Assembly (NCBI RefSeq): GCF_020535245.1
Contig: NZ_CP084910.1
Coordinates: 2,084,501 to 2,148,500, forward strand
Direction: 5' to 3'
DNA from: Asticcacaulis sp. AND118
Lineage (GTDB): Bacteria > Pseudomonadota > Alphaproteobacteria > Caulobacterales > Caulobacteraceae
DNA: 64,000 nt
Under the pieces are notes generated by a model. The model was given only the letters and a program-made list of their open reading frames with translations. It was not told where the DNA came from and did not search any database. Below, piece by piece: positions 23,261 through 32,291 of this stretch (the stretch's first letter is position 1; each line of letters begins with the position of its first letter). Position numbers and translations under genes: made by a program.

Positions 23261-25549
23261 ATGCGCCGCTTCAAGCTCAGCCTCATGGCCACCGCCGCAT
23301 TCGGTCTGGCCACCGCCTTCACCGTCCCCGCCCTTGCCCAGCAACCCGCCACGGCGCAAGCGCCCAAAGAGACGCCGTGGACCAATAGGTCGCTCGACGC
23401 CCATACGCGCACCGAACTGCTGTTGAAGGAAATGACGCAGGCCGAGAAGCTGACCCTGGTCTTCAGCCATTTCGCGTCCGACGGTGAATGGCTGAACAAG
23501 CGGGGCGACATCGCCGGTCTCAACTGGACCCAGCCCAAGGAAAGCCGCCATCAGTCGGCAGGCTTCACCTATGGCGTCGAACGCCTCGGCATCCCGCATC
23601 AGTGGATCACGGACGCCGGCGTCGGCGTCGCTTCGCAGCGTGGACCGAACCCGCGCCTGCGCACCGTGCTGCCGTCGGGCATGGCCACGGCGGCGACCTG
23701 GGACCGCAAGCTGGCCTTTGCCGGGGGCGCGATGATCGGCAAGGAAGCGCGCCTGTCGGGCTTCAATGTGCAACTGGCCGGCGGCGTCAACCTGATGCGT
23801 GAGCCGCGCAACGGCCGCAACTTCGAATATGGCGGCGAAGACCCGCTGCTGGCCGGCATCATGGTCGGCGAGCAGATCCGCGGCATTCAGTCGAACCACA
23901 TCGTCTCGACCGTCAAGCACTACGCCACCAACCCGCAGGAAACCAACCGCTTCACCATCTCGTCCAACCTGTCGGATCAGGCGGCGCGGCAATCGGACCT
24001 TCTGGCGTTTGAGTTCGCCATCGAGGTCGGCAATCCCGGCTCGGTCATGTGCGCCTATAACCGCTATAACGGCGTCTATGCCTGCGAAAATCCGTATCTG
24101 CTCGACGAAGTCCTGAAGACCGACTGGGGCTATAAGGGTTATGTGATGTCCGACTGGGGCGCAACCCACTCGACCATCCCTGCCGCCAATGCCGGCCTGG
24201 ATCAGCAGTCGGGCTATCCGTTCGACAAGGGCAACTACTTCGCCGGCCCGCTGAAGGAGGCCGTCGACAATGGCTATGTGAAGCCGGAACGTCTCGACGA
24301 CATGGCGCGCCGCATCCTGTGGGCCCTGTTCTCGACCGGCGTGATGGACAACCCCATCGCGACCGAGATCAGCGACGCCAATATCGACTTCGCGGCTCAT
24401 GCTGCGGTGACCCAGGCCGACGCCGAAGGCGGCATCGTGCTGCTGAAGAACGAGCGCAACCTGCTGCCCGTCGCCGCCACGGCCAAAAAGATCGTGGTCA
24501 TCGGCGGCAACGCAGACAAGGGCGTCCTGTCCGGCGGCGGTTCGTCTCAGGTCTATGGCGTCGGCGGCAATGCCGTGCCGGACACCTCGAAATACGCCAA
24601 TGAGTTCCCCGGCCCGATCACCTGGTATCCGGACGCGCCCTTGACGGCGCTGAAGGCCCGCACCAAAGCGGACGTCGTCTTCCACGACGGCAAGGACGTC
24701 AAAGCCGCCGCTAAGGCCGCGCGCGGGGCTGACCTGGTCATCGTCTTCGGCTCGCAATGGACGGGCGAATCCTTCGACGCCGAACTGAAGCTGGATCACG
24801 ACGGCGACGCCCTGATCGCGGCGGTGGCCAAGGCCAACAAAAAGACCGTAGTCGTGCTGCAAACCGGCGGCCCGGTCTTCATGCCATGGCTGAAGGATGT
24901 CGGCGCCGTGGTCGAAGCCTGGTATCCGGGTTCGAAAGGCGGCACGGCCATCGCCCGCGTCCTGACCGGCGAAGTCTCACCATCGGGTCGCCTGCCGGTG
25001 ACCTTCCCGGCCGCGCTCAGCCAGTTGCCGCGCCCGAAACTGGACGGCGACATGACCAAGCCCGACCTGCGCCCCGACGCCAATTACGACATCGAAGGCG
25101 CGGCCATCGGCTATAAGTGGTTCGACAAGAAGGGCCTCAAGCCGCTGTTCGCCTTCGGCCACGGCCTGAGCTATTCGAGCTTCGGCTATACCGACCTCAA
25201 AACCTCGACGGCGGGCGACAAACTGAGTGTCAGCTTCACCGTCACCAATACGGGCAAGACCGCGGCCTCCGACATCCCGCAGGTCTATGTTTCGGCCCCG
25301 GCTTCGGCCAACTGGGAAGCGCCCAAGCGCCTCGGCGGCTGGGACAAGGTGACGCTGCAACCGGGCGAGTCGAAAGGCGTCACGGTGACAGTCGATCCGC
25401 GTCTTCTGGCGACCTTCGATACGGTGTCGAAGACGTGGAACGTGGCGGCGGGTGACTATGAGGTCATTCTGGCGCGCTCGGCCGCCGATCCGGTGACCAA
25501 GGCCACGGCCACCCTCAGCCCGCGGAAGTACGACGTGCGTGGGAAATAA
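23261..25549 (+). CDS. Glycoside hydrolase family 3, periplasmic beta-glucosidase/xylosidase
   Basis: Secreted enzyme of 762 residues, expected to release glucose or xylose from plant oligosaccharides. The start at 23261 gives a clean signal peptide (MRRFKLSLMATAAFGLATAF, cleavage after ALA near residue 26); the frame is open for 52 further codons upstream, without signal character. GH3 features: substrate-binding KHY (219-221) and nucleophile Asp298 in GYVMSDWGATHS, then the C-terminal alpha/beta sandwich (VVIGGNADKG, FGSQWTGESFD) and a fibronectin-III-like end domain (SFTVTNTGKTAASDIPQVYV). Specificity not deducible. Own terminator at 25589. Confidence 0.92.
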   Translation: MRRFKLSLMATAAFGLATAFTVPALAQQPATAQAPKETPWTNRSLDAHTRTELLLKEMTQAEKLTLVFSHFASDGEWLNKRGDIAGLNWTQPKESRHQSAGFTYGVERLGIPHQWITDAGVGVASQRGPNPRLRTVLPSGMATAATWDRKLAFAGGAMIGKEARLSGFNVQLAGGVNLMREPRNGRNFEYGGEDPLLAGIMVGEQIRGIQSNHIVSTVKHYATNPQETNRFTISSNLSDQAARQSDLLAFEFAIEVGNPGSVMCAYNRYNGVYACENPYLLDEVLKTDWGYKGYVMSDWGATHSTIPAANAGLDQQSGYPFDKGNYFAGPLKEAVDNGYVKPERLDDMARRILWALFSTGVMDNPIATEISDANIDFAAHAAVTQADAEGGIVLLKNERNLLPVAATAKKIVVIGGNADKGVLSGGGSSQVYGVGGNAVPDTSKYANEFPGPITWYPDAPLTALKARTKADVVFHDGKDVKAAAKAARGADLVIVFGSQWTGESFDAELKLDHDGDALIAAVAKANKKTVVVLQTGGPVFMPWLKDVGAVVEAWYPGSKGGTAIARVLTGEVSPSGRLPVTFPAALSQLPRPKLDGDMTKPDLRPDANYDIEGAAIGYKWFDKKGLKPLFAFGHGLSYSSFGYTDLKTSTAGDKLSVSFTVTNTGKTAASDIPQVYVSAPASANWEAPKRLGGWDKVTLQPGESKGVTVTVDPRLLATFDTVSKTWNVAAGDYEVILARSAADPVTKATATLSPRKYDVRGK

Positions 25550-25588
25550 GGGGCAAAACGCGCCCAAAATCACACACCTCCCGTCTTT

Positions 25589-25626
25589 GCCAGCGCCATA
25601 CTGAGGATGGCGCTGGCCCTCATTTT
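25589..25626 (+). terminator. Terminator of the GH3 gene
   Basis: GCCAGCGCCAT and ATGGCGCTGGC are perfect 11-base inverted copies around ACTGAGG, followed by a T-rich tract. Confidence 0.85.
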
Positions 25627-25663
25627 CCTTTTGCGTTAACCTTTACGCGGGGGAGACGAGGGC

Positions 25664-28600
25664 ATGTTCGGCAAATCATTTCACGATTTCATAGTGCCGC
25701 TTTTGCGCACCCTCGCCTTCGCTTTCCTGGCGATCGGACTCTTGTGGCTGCTCAATGAGGCGCGCGGACAGTATCTGACCGGTGCACCCTGGGACTGGAT
25801 CGCCTACTTCAGCCCGGAAAGCATCGCGGCCGCAGACGACAATATCAACAAATGGCTCAAGCTACAGGGTCTGAGCGCATGGGTCATGGCGGCGCTGTAT
25901 GTCCTCGCTCTGCTGTATTTTATCGAACAGACCGGCGGGCTCAAATACCTCGTCGATCTTGCCTGGCCGTCGCCACCGCCTTTCCTGACGCAAGTCAGTA
26001 CCAAAGACCCTGCCTCCGCATGGCACCCTGCGAACCCGTTGATCGGACGCACCGCAGAACTGAAAAGCCTCAGCGATTTTGCTCTGGGCCGCAGACATAA
26101 GCGCTGCCTGTCCTGCCACGGACTTTACGGACGCAGCGGCGTGGGTAAAACACGGTTAGCCGTCGAATGGCTGCGAATGCTGAAAAAGCGCCAATGGCAC
26201 GTCGGCGAGCTTAACCGTCCGATACCGGACGACTGGATTTTCCGGCGCAATACGGCGATCCTCGTCAACTATGGCAAGCACGCACAGGACTTCTGGGACA
26301 GTTTCGACACCTTGCGGCTGGCGCAACAAAGGCACCGTATCCGCGTCCTGTTTGAGTCCTCCATGGACCTGAAGCTCATGGCAGCCGGCGTGCCCGCCGC
26401 CGATTTCGAAGATTTGAAAGACCTTCTGTGGCAGGTCGGCGATCTGGACACGACACGCGCCCGGGTTAACGAACGCATGGGTCATATTGATCGCAGCATT
26501 CAGGTTGATCGCAGCACTCAGGCGCAATCGGACGTCTCCACCTCAAGCGTTTCCATGCCTACTCCCCTGGTGCCGGAGGAGGCGGAGCGCTCCCTGCCCG
26601 CAGAACCGCCCGGACAGTCCACATTTCTTCGCGTTCTGCCTCTGCTTCCAGCGGATATGGAGGGCGTTATCACCGCGCGCGCGGCCTATCGCAATCTGCG
26701 CACCCGTATCGGACCCCACCGCGAAACGATCATTGCCGTCGCGCGCGGGCGACCGCAATGCGCCATCGACCTGTGTGACCGATTGGCCAGGGCGCCTTCC
26801 GGTCAATCGGCGCCCGGTTTCGATACCTACACCGTAGCGCGCACGGAGGCGTTAAAGCTGCTGAGCGAAGCCCAGACCCTCTTCCCGGAAAACGGCCTTC
26901 AATACCTGGCCTTGGCCGCTCTGGGTCACAGGGTGGATATTCCCGCCAGCCTGCGTCTGTCGCGCGCCGGTGCCGCTCCGGATATCCTGAAACTGATCAC
27001 CCTGTTTCGCGATCAGGCCGAAAGCGACGAATACGATTACGCCTGGGCCAAGGATCCACGGGCTTATTTTCCGTCGATAGACGATGAAGATGTGGCGCGT
27101 CTCGTCCTCTTCATGACACTCGAACGCCTGCAAGCGCCCGACGTATCGAGCTTTGCCGAAAACCTGTTCGACCGCAGGCAGGCCCGCGAAGCCATAAAAC
27201 CCTTCTGCGAAGCGGTTGTCCGATTGTCAGCCCGCCCGGAAGGACAGGCAGCAACGGCCCTTCTGTTCCTGATGCCGCTGGTGGCCAAAGAGGAAAAGCG
27301 GCGTGACGAGCTGATCCGACAGGTTTCCGAATACCTCAACGGCGAGGCCGTCGGTTTCCGCATGCCCGTCGAAAGACTGATCAACTCCATGCAGGGGGTG
27401 ATCGAACTCATGCAGGTGGCCAGCCGCGCCAATTTCGCCGTTTTCCAGAACGACGTCAGTGCATTGGGAGGGTTGACCGAGGCCTTCGTCTATCTGATTT
27501 CGCGTCTGCAGGCCCCTCACCTCCGGCGCCGGCTCCTGCTCGACTATGCGCGTCTGGCTTCCAGCGAAGGGTCCGGCGCCGAAATCCGGATCATTGCCGA
27601 TGACCCGGACTGGTGCAGATCTCCCTTCCTCGACAATCTTCTTGGCATGGTCTTCGGACTGAGTGACGACGCGCCCTATAAGGGCTTCGACTGGCTAGAT
27701 TTCGAACGGCTGTTTCCTGCGGACGCCCTGATCAATCAGACCTCCGACGAAGCCCGCGAACGCAGCCAAGGTGAAGCCGATACCCTGGAAGCGTTCAACC
27801 TGATGGACGTCTATTTCCGCAGCTCTCAGAACACAGGGCGAGAAATGAGTGCGGAAGATAGCGCCAAACTCGTGGCGCGCCTGACCGACACAGGTAACCC
27901 CGTGGGTGTTCTCGGCGCAAGCTGGGCGATCTACTGGTACGGTAATCCGACGTCCATCACCATGGATGTCGAGTGGCCCGAAGCCTTGATCGAGACCATG
28001 ATCACTTTCGTTAATAATGACAAGATCGATCCGACCCTGCGTAAGCGCTGTATAGCGGCCCTGGCCCACTACAGCCTGGGCCCTGTAAAGGATGACATCA
28101 TCTATGACTGGGCCGTCTGGGCGGATAGCGGCGGCCGCGGCGACCGGCCCAAAACCTATCCTCTTCACCCTCGTCTCCCGTTCGAGCGGCTCAAGCCTGT
28201 GCTCACCCAGGCGCGGATATGGCTGAACGATCGGGGGCAGAGCAAGAATCTGCGCCGTGCCGCAGCCCTCCTGTGGTTACCTTACGGAGCCGACGATCCC
28301 CTCGTCCTCAATGCCCTGGCCGATGTGACGACCGACCGTCAGCTCAACCTGACTCAGCGGCGCACCTTTTTATATCGCCTGTATCAGGCGCGAAACGACA
28401 CCTCGACGACCCTCTATGACGCTTTGATCCGGCTCTTGCGCGAACGCGATCCTGACGCCGGTTACGACGCCTTTCTGGCCCTCGCCGCGTTGGATCGGCT
28501 GCATGATGTCAAACCTGACGATCTCGAAGGTTATGCGGACTCGTCGCTGTTTCTCGAAACGTGGCATAACTTTAACCAGCGTCACGTCAGCCCGCCCGAT

Positions 28601-28906
28601 ACTTCCTTACCCGATGCCGAAGACAAACCCGTTCCGGGGCAAGGCCGCGCGACCCTGATCGACCGGCACATCTCGCAAAACGGCCATAATATTCACAAGT
28701 TGAAGGCCAAGGATACGACGGGTCGGTGGGCTTACTACTTCGTGCTCGTCCCCCCGCATCGCGAAGCCGAGTTCCTTAAAGCCATCGAAGGGGACGGCAC
28801 GATAGATCTTGAAGACTACGGCACGGTCATCGCCTCAAGTTACGGAGAAACACCCTCCGACGAGATCCGTCAGTATCTGAAAGACAAGTACGGATTCGAG
28901 GTTTAA
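25664..28906 (+). CDS. Large membrane-anchored P-loop NTPase-like protein of unknown function
   Basis: 1,080 residues, family not recognised by name. Two membrane spans lie at about 12-30 and 71-88. A NPLIGRTAEL entry (124-133) leads to Walker A GRSGVGKT (156-163), the layout of STAND-type ATPases. The expected Walker B acidic residue is missing: the strand reads TAILVNYGKHAQ with Asn202 where Asp is usual; the next strand is IRVLFESS (225-232). Residues about 275-320 are Ser/Pro/Glu-rich and probably disordered, 400-980 are helical and repeat-like, and the C-terminus (about 1005-1080) is a compact domain ending EIRQYLKDKYGFEV. GGGGGAGA precedes the ATG. Its end overlaps zapA by four bases. 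A sensor or defence role is possible but unproved. Confidence 0.75.
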   Translation: MFGKSFHDFIVPLLRTLAFAFLAIGLLWLLNEARGQYLTGAPWDWIAYFSPESIAAADDNINKWLKLQGLSAWVMAALYVLALLYFIEQTGGLKYLVDLAWPSPPPFLTQVSTKDPASAWHPANPLIGRTAELKSLSDFALGRRHKRCLSCHGLYGRSGVGKTRLAVEWLRMLKKRQWHVGELNRPIPDDWIFRRNTAILVNYGKHAQDFWDSFDTLRLAQQRHRIRVLFESSMDLKLMAAGVPAADFEDLKDLLWQVGDLDTTRARVNERMGHIDRSIQVDRSTQAQSDVSTSSVSMPTPLVPEEAERSLPAEPPGQSTFLRVLPLLPADMEGVITARAAYRNLRTRIGPHRETIIAVARGRPQCAIDLCDRLARAPSGQSAPGFDTYTVARTEALKLLSEAQTLFPENGLQYLALAALGHRVDIPASLRLSRAGAAPDILKLITLFRDQAESDEYDYAWAKDPRAYFPSIDDEDVARLVLFMTLERLQAPDVSSFAENLFDRRQAREAIKPFCEAVVRLSARPEGQAATALLFLMPLVAKEEKRRDELIRQVSEYLNGEAVGFRMPVERLINSMQGVIELMQVASRANFAVFQNDVSALGGLTEAFVYLISRLQAPHLRRRLLLDYARLASSEGSGAEIRIIADDPDWCRSPFLDNLLGMVFGLSDDAPYKGFDWLDFERLFPADALINQTSDEARERSQGEADTLEAFNLMDVYFRSSQNTGREMSAEDSAKLVARLTDTGNPVGVLGASWAIYWYGNPTSITMDVEWPEALIETMITFVNNDKIDPTLRKRCIAALAHYSLGPVKDDIIYDWAVWADSGGRGDRPKTYPLHPRLPFERLKPVLTQARIWLNDRGQSKNLRRAAALLWLPYGADDPLVLNALADVTTDRQLNLTQRRTFLYRLYQARNDTSTTLYDALIRLLRERDPDAGYDAFLALAALDRLHDVKPDDLEGYADSSLFLETWHNFNQRHVSPPDTSLPDAEDKPVPGQGRATLIDRHISQNGHNIHKLKAKDTTGRWAYYFVLVPPHREAEFLKAIEGDGTIDLEDYGTVIASSYGETPSDEIRQYLKDKYGFEV

Positions 28907-29232
28907 ACCTCGCTGACCAGCTTCTCCAGCCGTTCGGCGGCGTCGGAAATGGCGAACGCCGCCTTGCGCTCGATCTCGAACGCTCCGGCGGACATGCGCG
29001 CCTGAGCCGACTGCGCTTCTTCCAGTTGCGCGCGCAGTTCTTCCATCTCGTCGACCAGCAGCAGAGACGCCATCAGAAACAGGCGCACCTCACCGATGGC
29101 CCCGACATCGGAGACCACCATCTCGACATGGTCGCTGAAGATGCGCGCCAGTTCCTGCACGCGCGCTTCCTGACCGTCGGCGCAGCCCACCGTATAGGGC
29201 TTGTTGTTGACCTTGACCGTGACCTCAGCCAT
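28903..29232 (-). CDS. zapA: Cell division protein ZapA
   Basis: Cytoplasmic FtsZ-ring stabiliser of 109 residues. The N-terminal globular part (VTVKVNNKPYTVGCADGQEARVQ..., here split by its strands) is followed by a long coiled coil from about residue 45 that mediates tetramer formation. It starts with TGATG overlap after the DUF4164 gene. Being in the same window as ftsZ but 34 kb away, it links two parts of the division machinery without operon linkage. Confidence 0.9.
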   Translation of the reverse strand: MAEVTVKVNNKPYTVGCADGQEARVQELARIFSDHVEMVVSDVGAIGEVRLFLMASLLLVDEMEELRAQLEEAQSAQARMSAGAFEIERKAAFAISDAAERLEKLVSEV

Positions 29233-29555
29233 CAGGCGGCCTGCTCGTTGAGAAGTTGACGAATATCCTTGGCGGCGACGCCCAGCGCCTCGAAGGCCCC
29301 CGAAGCGGCCTCTTCCAGCACCTTTTCGCGCGCCCTGAGCGCATCGATCTCGTCCTGAAGGCGGCGCGTGTCGGCGGACGCATCGGGGTTCGACGAAGCA
29401 TTCAACGAATCGGGGGCCAGTGCGTCGCTGCGGCTCTTCAGGTCGCGGATGCGGGTTTCGAGCGCGTTGAGCGCTCCGTCCAGACGCTCAACCGCCGCCG
29501 TCAGGCTGGCGCCCGCGACCGGAGAAAGCTGAACCGTGTTCTGAGCATTTTCCAT
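29232..29555 (-). CDS. DUF4164 coiled-coil protein
   Basis: Protein of 107 residues, almost wholly coiled coil (heptads in about 18-95; AAVERLDGALNALETRIRDL is one stretch). This gene is regularly found directly before zapA in alphaproteobacteria. The ATG at 29555 is chosen because the upstream extension lacks coiled-coil character and enters the promoter region. Likely a division-associated or ZapB-like partner, by position only. The 191-bp gap to tkt is the divergent promoter region and shows no gene. Confidence 0.8.
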   Translation of the reverse strand: MENAQNTVQLSPVAGASLTAAVERLDGALNALETRIRDLKSRSDALAPDSLNASSNPDASADTRRLQDEIDALRAREKVLEEAASGAFEALGVAAKDIRQLLNEQAA

Positions 29556-29746
29556 GGTTTGACTGTACTTCCTAAAGGCCTGTTTCACAAGCCATGCAGC
29601 CTGACAGGCGAAATTGAGCCCAGCGTACCCCACCCAAAACCCCAAGGTGGCAAATTCCTAAAACTCGAATATGGCCATTCTCCGGCATATGGGCTAAAGG
29701 ACCGCGCAACCTCACCCCCTTTCGCGTTTCATCTGTTGAGATTGCC

Positions 29747-31747
29747 ATGTCCCTGCCGCCGATCCCTGGCCTCCCCACCGCCAAGCCGTCCCCGACCGTG
29801 ATGGCCGACGCGATTCGCGTCCTGTCGATGGAGGCGGTGCACCGCGCCAGGTCCGGCCACCAGGGGATGCCGATGGGTATGGCCGATGTGGCGACCGTTT
29901 TGTGGACGAAGTTCCTCAAATACGATCCGAAAAAGCCCGACTGGGCCGACCGCGACCGCTTCGTCCTGTCCGCGGGTCACGGCTCAATGCTCATCTATTC
30001 GCTGCTGCACCTGACCGGCTTCAAGTCGGTGTCTATGGAAGACATCAAGAACTTCCGTCAGTGGGGCTCCACCACCGCCGGTCACCCGGAATACGGCCAC
30101 ACGGCAGGCGTCGAATGCACGACCGGCCCGCTGGGTCAGGGTCTAGCCGCCGCCGTCGGCATGGCGATGGCCGAGCGTCACCTCAATGCGCGTTTCGGCG
30201 ATGACGTCGTCGATCACCGCACCTGGGTCATCGCCGGCGACGGCTGCCTGATGGAAGGCGTATCGCACGAGGCGATCTCGCTGGCCGGGCGTCTGAAGCT
30301 CAACAAGCTGATCGTGCTGTGGGACGACAACAATGTCACCATCGACGGCGTAGCGACCATCGCCGAAACCGGCGATCAACTGGCGCGCTTCAAGGCCGCG
30401 GGCTGGGCGGTGAAGGCCGTCGACGGCCACGACCATGCGAAAATCGCCGCCGCCATGCGCTGGGCGACGCAGCAGACCAAGCCGGTCCTCTTGGCATGCA
30501 AGACGAAGATTTCCAAGGGCGCCGGCCCAAAGGAAGGCGACCCGCATTCGCACGGCTACGCCCTGTTCGACACCGACATCGAACTGTCGCGTCAGGCCAT
30601 GGGCTGGGACGCCGAAGCCTGGACCGTGCCCGCTCCGATCAAGAAGGCGTGGGAAGCCGCCGGCCGCAAGGCCGCGCGTCCGCGCAAGGCCTGGGAAGCC
30701 GCGCTGAAGGTACACCCGCAACGCGACCTGTTCGAGCGCGCCATGAAGGGCGAACTGCCCGCCAACGCTTTCGAGGCGCTGGACGCCCACATCGAAAAGC
30801 AACTGGAACTGAAAGCCGGCGACGCCACGCGTTCGGCTTCGGGCGCGGCGCTGGCGCAACTGGTGCCCTTCATTGATGAGATGATCGGCGGTTCTGCCGA
30901 TCTGACCGGTTCGAACAACACCTTCGTCAAGGGCATGACCGCCTTCGATCATCCGAAATACGACGGTCGCTACGTCCACTACGGCGTACGTGAATTCGGC
31001 ATGTCCGCCGCGCTCAACGGCATGGCGCTGCACGGCGGCATCATTCCCTATTCGGGCACCTTCTTCGTCTTCTCCGACTATTCCCGCCCGGCTATCCGTC
31101 TGGCGGCTCTGATGGGCATCCGCGTCATCAACGTCCTGACCCACGACTCGATCGGCGTCGGCGAAGACGGCCCGACGCACCAGCCGGTCGAGCATCTGGC
31201 CAGCTTCCGCGCCATGCCGAACCTGCTGACCTTCCGCCCCGCCGACATCGTCGAAGCGGCGGAATGCTGGAAGGCGGCGCTGCTGGAGCGCAAGACGCCG
31301 TCGCTGATGGTGCTGTCGCGTCAAAAGGTGCCGGCCGTCCGCCATCAGGGCGGCAATCTGTCGGCCAGGGGCGCTTACGAGGTCAAAGCCGCTTCGGGCG
31401 CAGCGAAAGTGTCGATCTTCTCGTCGGGCACCGAGGTGTCGGTCGCGGTGGCCGCCGCCGAGGCGCTGGAAGCCGAGGGCATCCCGACCCGCGTCGTTTC
31501 GACCCCGTGCTGGGCGCTGTTCGACCGTCAGACGGCAAAATATCAGGCCGAAGTCATCGGCAACGCCACGGTGAACGTCGCCGTCGAAGCCGCCGTGTCG
31601 CTGGGCTGGGAACGCTTCATCGGTCAGGACGGCATCTTCGTCGGCATGACCGGCTTCGGCGGCTCGGCTCCGCAGGACGTGCTTTACCGTGAATTTGGCA
31701 TCACCAAGGAAGCCGTCATCGAAAAGGTGAAGACGAAGCTCGGTTAA
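29747..31747 (+). CDS. tkt: Transketolase
   Basis: TPP-dependent transfer of two-carbon units between pentose-phosphate sugars, linking to the gap/pgk/fba genes further along. The 666 residues match the family. Visible: ARSGHQGMPMGMADV near the N-terminus with a substrate His, the TPP/metal motif GDGCLMEGVSHEA leading to WDDNNVTIDG, and the pyrimidine domain GGSADLTGSNNT, with the conserved REFGMSAALNGMALHGG holding the activating Glu. GVGEDGPTHQPVEHL carries the phosphate-site His. Own terminator downstream. Confidence 0.97.
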   Translation: MSLPPIPGLPTAKPSPTVMADAIRVLSMEAVHRARSGHQGMPMGMADVATVLWTKFLKYDPKKPDWADRDRFVLSAGHGSMLIYSLLHLTGFKSVSMEDIKNFRQWGSTTAGHPEYGHTAGVECTTGPLGQGLAAAVGMAMAERHLNARFGDDVVDHRTWVIAGDGCLMEGVSHEAISLAGRLKLNKLIVLWDDNNVTIDGVATIAETGDQLARFKAAGWAVKAVDGHDHAKIAAAMRWATQQTKPVLLACKTKISKGAGPKEGDPHSHGYALFDTDIELSRQAMGWDAEAWTVPAPIKKAWEAAGRKAARPRKAWEAALKVHPQRDLFERAMKGELPANAFEALDAHIEKQLELKAGDATRSASGAALAQLVPFIDEMIGGSADLTGSNNTFVKGMTAFDHPKYDGRYVHYGVREFGMSAALNGMALHGGIIPYSGTFFVFSDYSRPAIRLAALMGIRVINVLTHDSIGVGEDGPTHQPVEHLASFRAMPNLLTFRPADIVEAAECWKAALLERKTPSLMVLSRQKVPAVRHQGGNLSARGAYEVKAASGAAKVSIFSSGTEVSVAVAAAEALEAEGIPTRVVSTPCWALFDRQTAKYQAEVIGNATVNVAVEAAVSLGWERFIGQDGIFVGMTGFGGSAPQDVLYREFGITKEAVIEKVKTKLG

Positions 31748-31768
31748 ACCCGGCTTATGCTTAATGTC

Positions 31769-31799
31769 AAAGGCGCGGGCCCCGGTCCGCGCCTTTTTC
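31769..31799 (+). terminator. Terminator of tkt
   Basis: AAAGGCGCGG and CCGCGCCTTT around GCCCCGGT, ending in a T-run. Confidence 0.88.
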
Positions 31800-31947
31800 G
31801 TCCGCGTCACGGCAAAACCAACCGATTGCAGCGGTCAAACGCGCGTGATCAACCCTTTGGGGTTTGACGCGCCGCGCTGATGGCTGTACGATCTTGCCAT
31901 CTTTGAACTGCGACTTTCTACTGCGGCTTTTGCCGTATCTGCGAACT

Positions 31948-31990
31948 TCCTTTCATTGATCGACAACTACCAAAACTGCCATTGAAAGGA
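31948..31990 (+). promoter_or_regulatory. Shine-Dalgarno-sequestering stem in the cspA leader
   Basis: TCCTTTCA (31948-31955) is perfectly complementary to TGAAAGGA (31983-31990), which contains the cspA ribosome-binding site, leaving a 27-base loop. A fold of this kind could make cspA translation depend on temperature or on Csp protein. The gap 31800-31947 shows no gene. Confidence 0.45.
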
Positions 31991-31997
31991 TTTTCCC

Positions 31998-32207
31998 ATG
32001 AGCACAGGTACGGTTAAGTGGTTTAACGGCACCAAGGGTTACGGCTTCATTCAACCCGATGACGGCGGCACGGACGTGTTCGTTCACATCTCGGCGGTTG
32101 AGCGTTCGGGCCTGCGCGGCCTCGACGAAGGCCAGAAGGTGACCTTCGAACTGGCCCGCGACAAGCGTTCGGGCAAGATGTCGGCCGAGAACCTGCAGGT
32201 CGGCTAA
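31998..32207 (+). CDS. cspA: Cold-shock domain protein (CspA family)
   Basis: Single cold-shock domain of 69 residues that binds single-stranded RNA or DNA and melts RNA structure. RNP1 is KGYGFIQ and RNP2 VFVHISAV, both intact. GAAAGGA lies 7 bases before the ATG. The roughly 200-base upstream gap suggests a long structured leader, typical of cold-inducible csp genes, but whether this copy is cold-induced or constitutive is unknown. Followed by a terminator. Confidence 0.95.
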   Translation: MSTGTVKWFNGTKGYGFIQPDDGGTDVFVHISAVERSGLRGLDEGQKVTFELARDKRSGKMSAENLQVG

Positions 32208-32229
32208 GCTTCGCCGCTTTGTTAATCGG

Positions 32230-32258
32230 AAAAGCCGCTCCATCGGGGCGGCTTTTTT
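32230..32258 (+). terminator. Terminator of cspA
   Basis: AAAGCCGC and GCGGCTTT with a nine-base loop and six T. Confidence 0.88.
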
Positions 32259-32291
32259 GCATTTCCCGTTACCCTGTGCCAAAAGCCCCCG

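Noticed and set aside
25664-28906. Firm call of a new antiphage defence system
   Set aside because: One gene with a P-loop and repeats is suggestive only; no partner effector, nuclease or defence island is visible, so it is kept as a lead.
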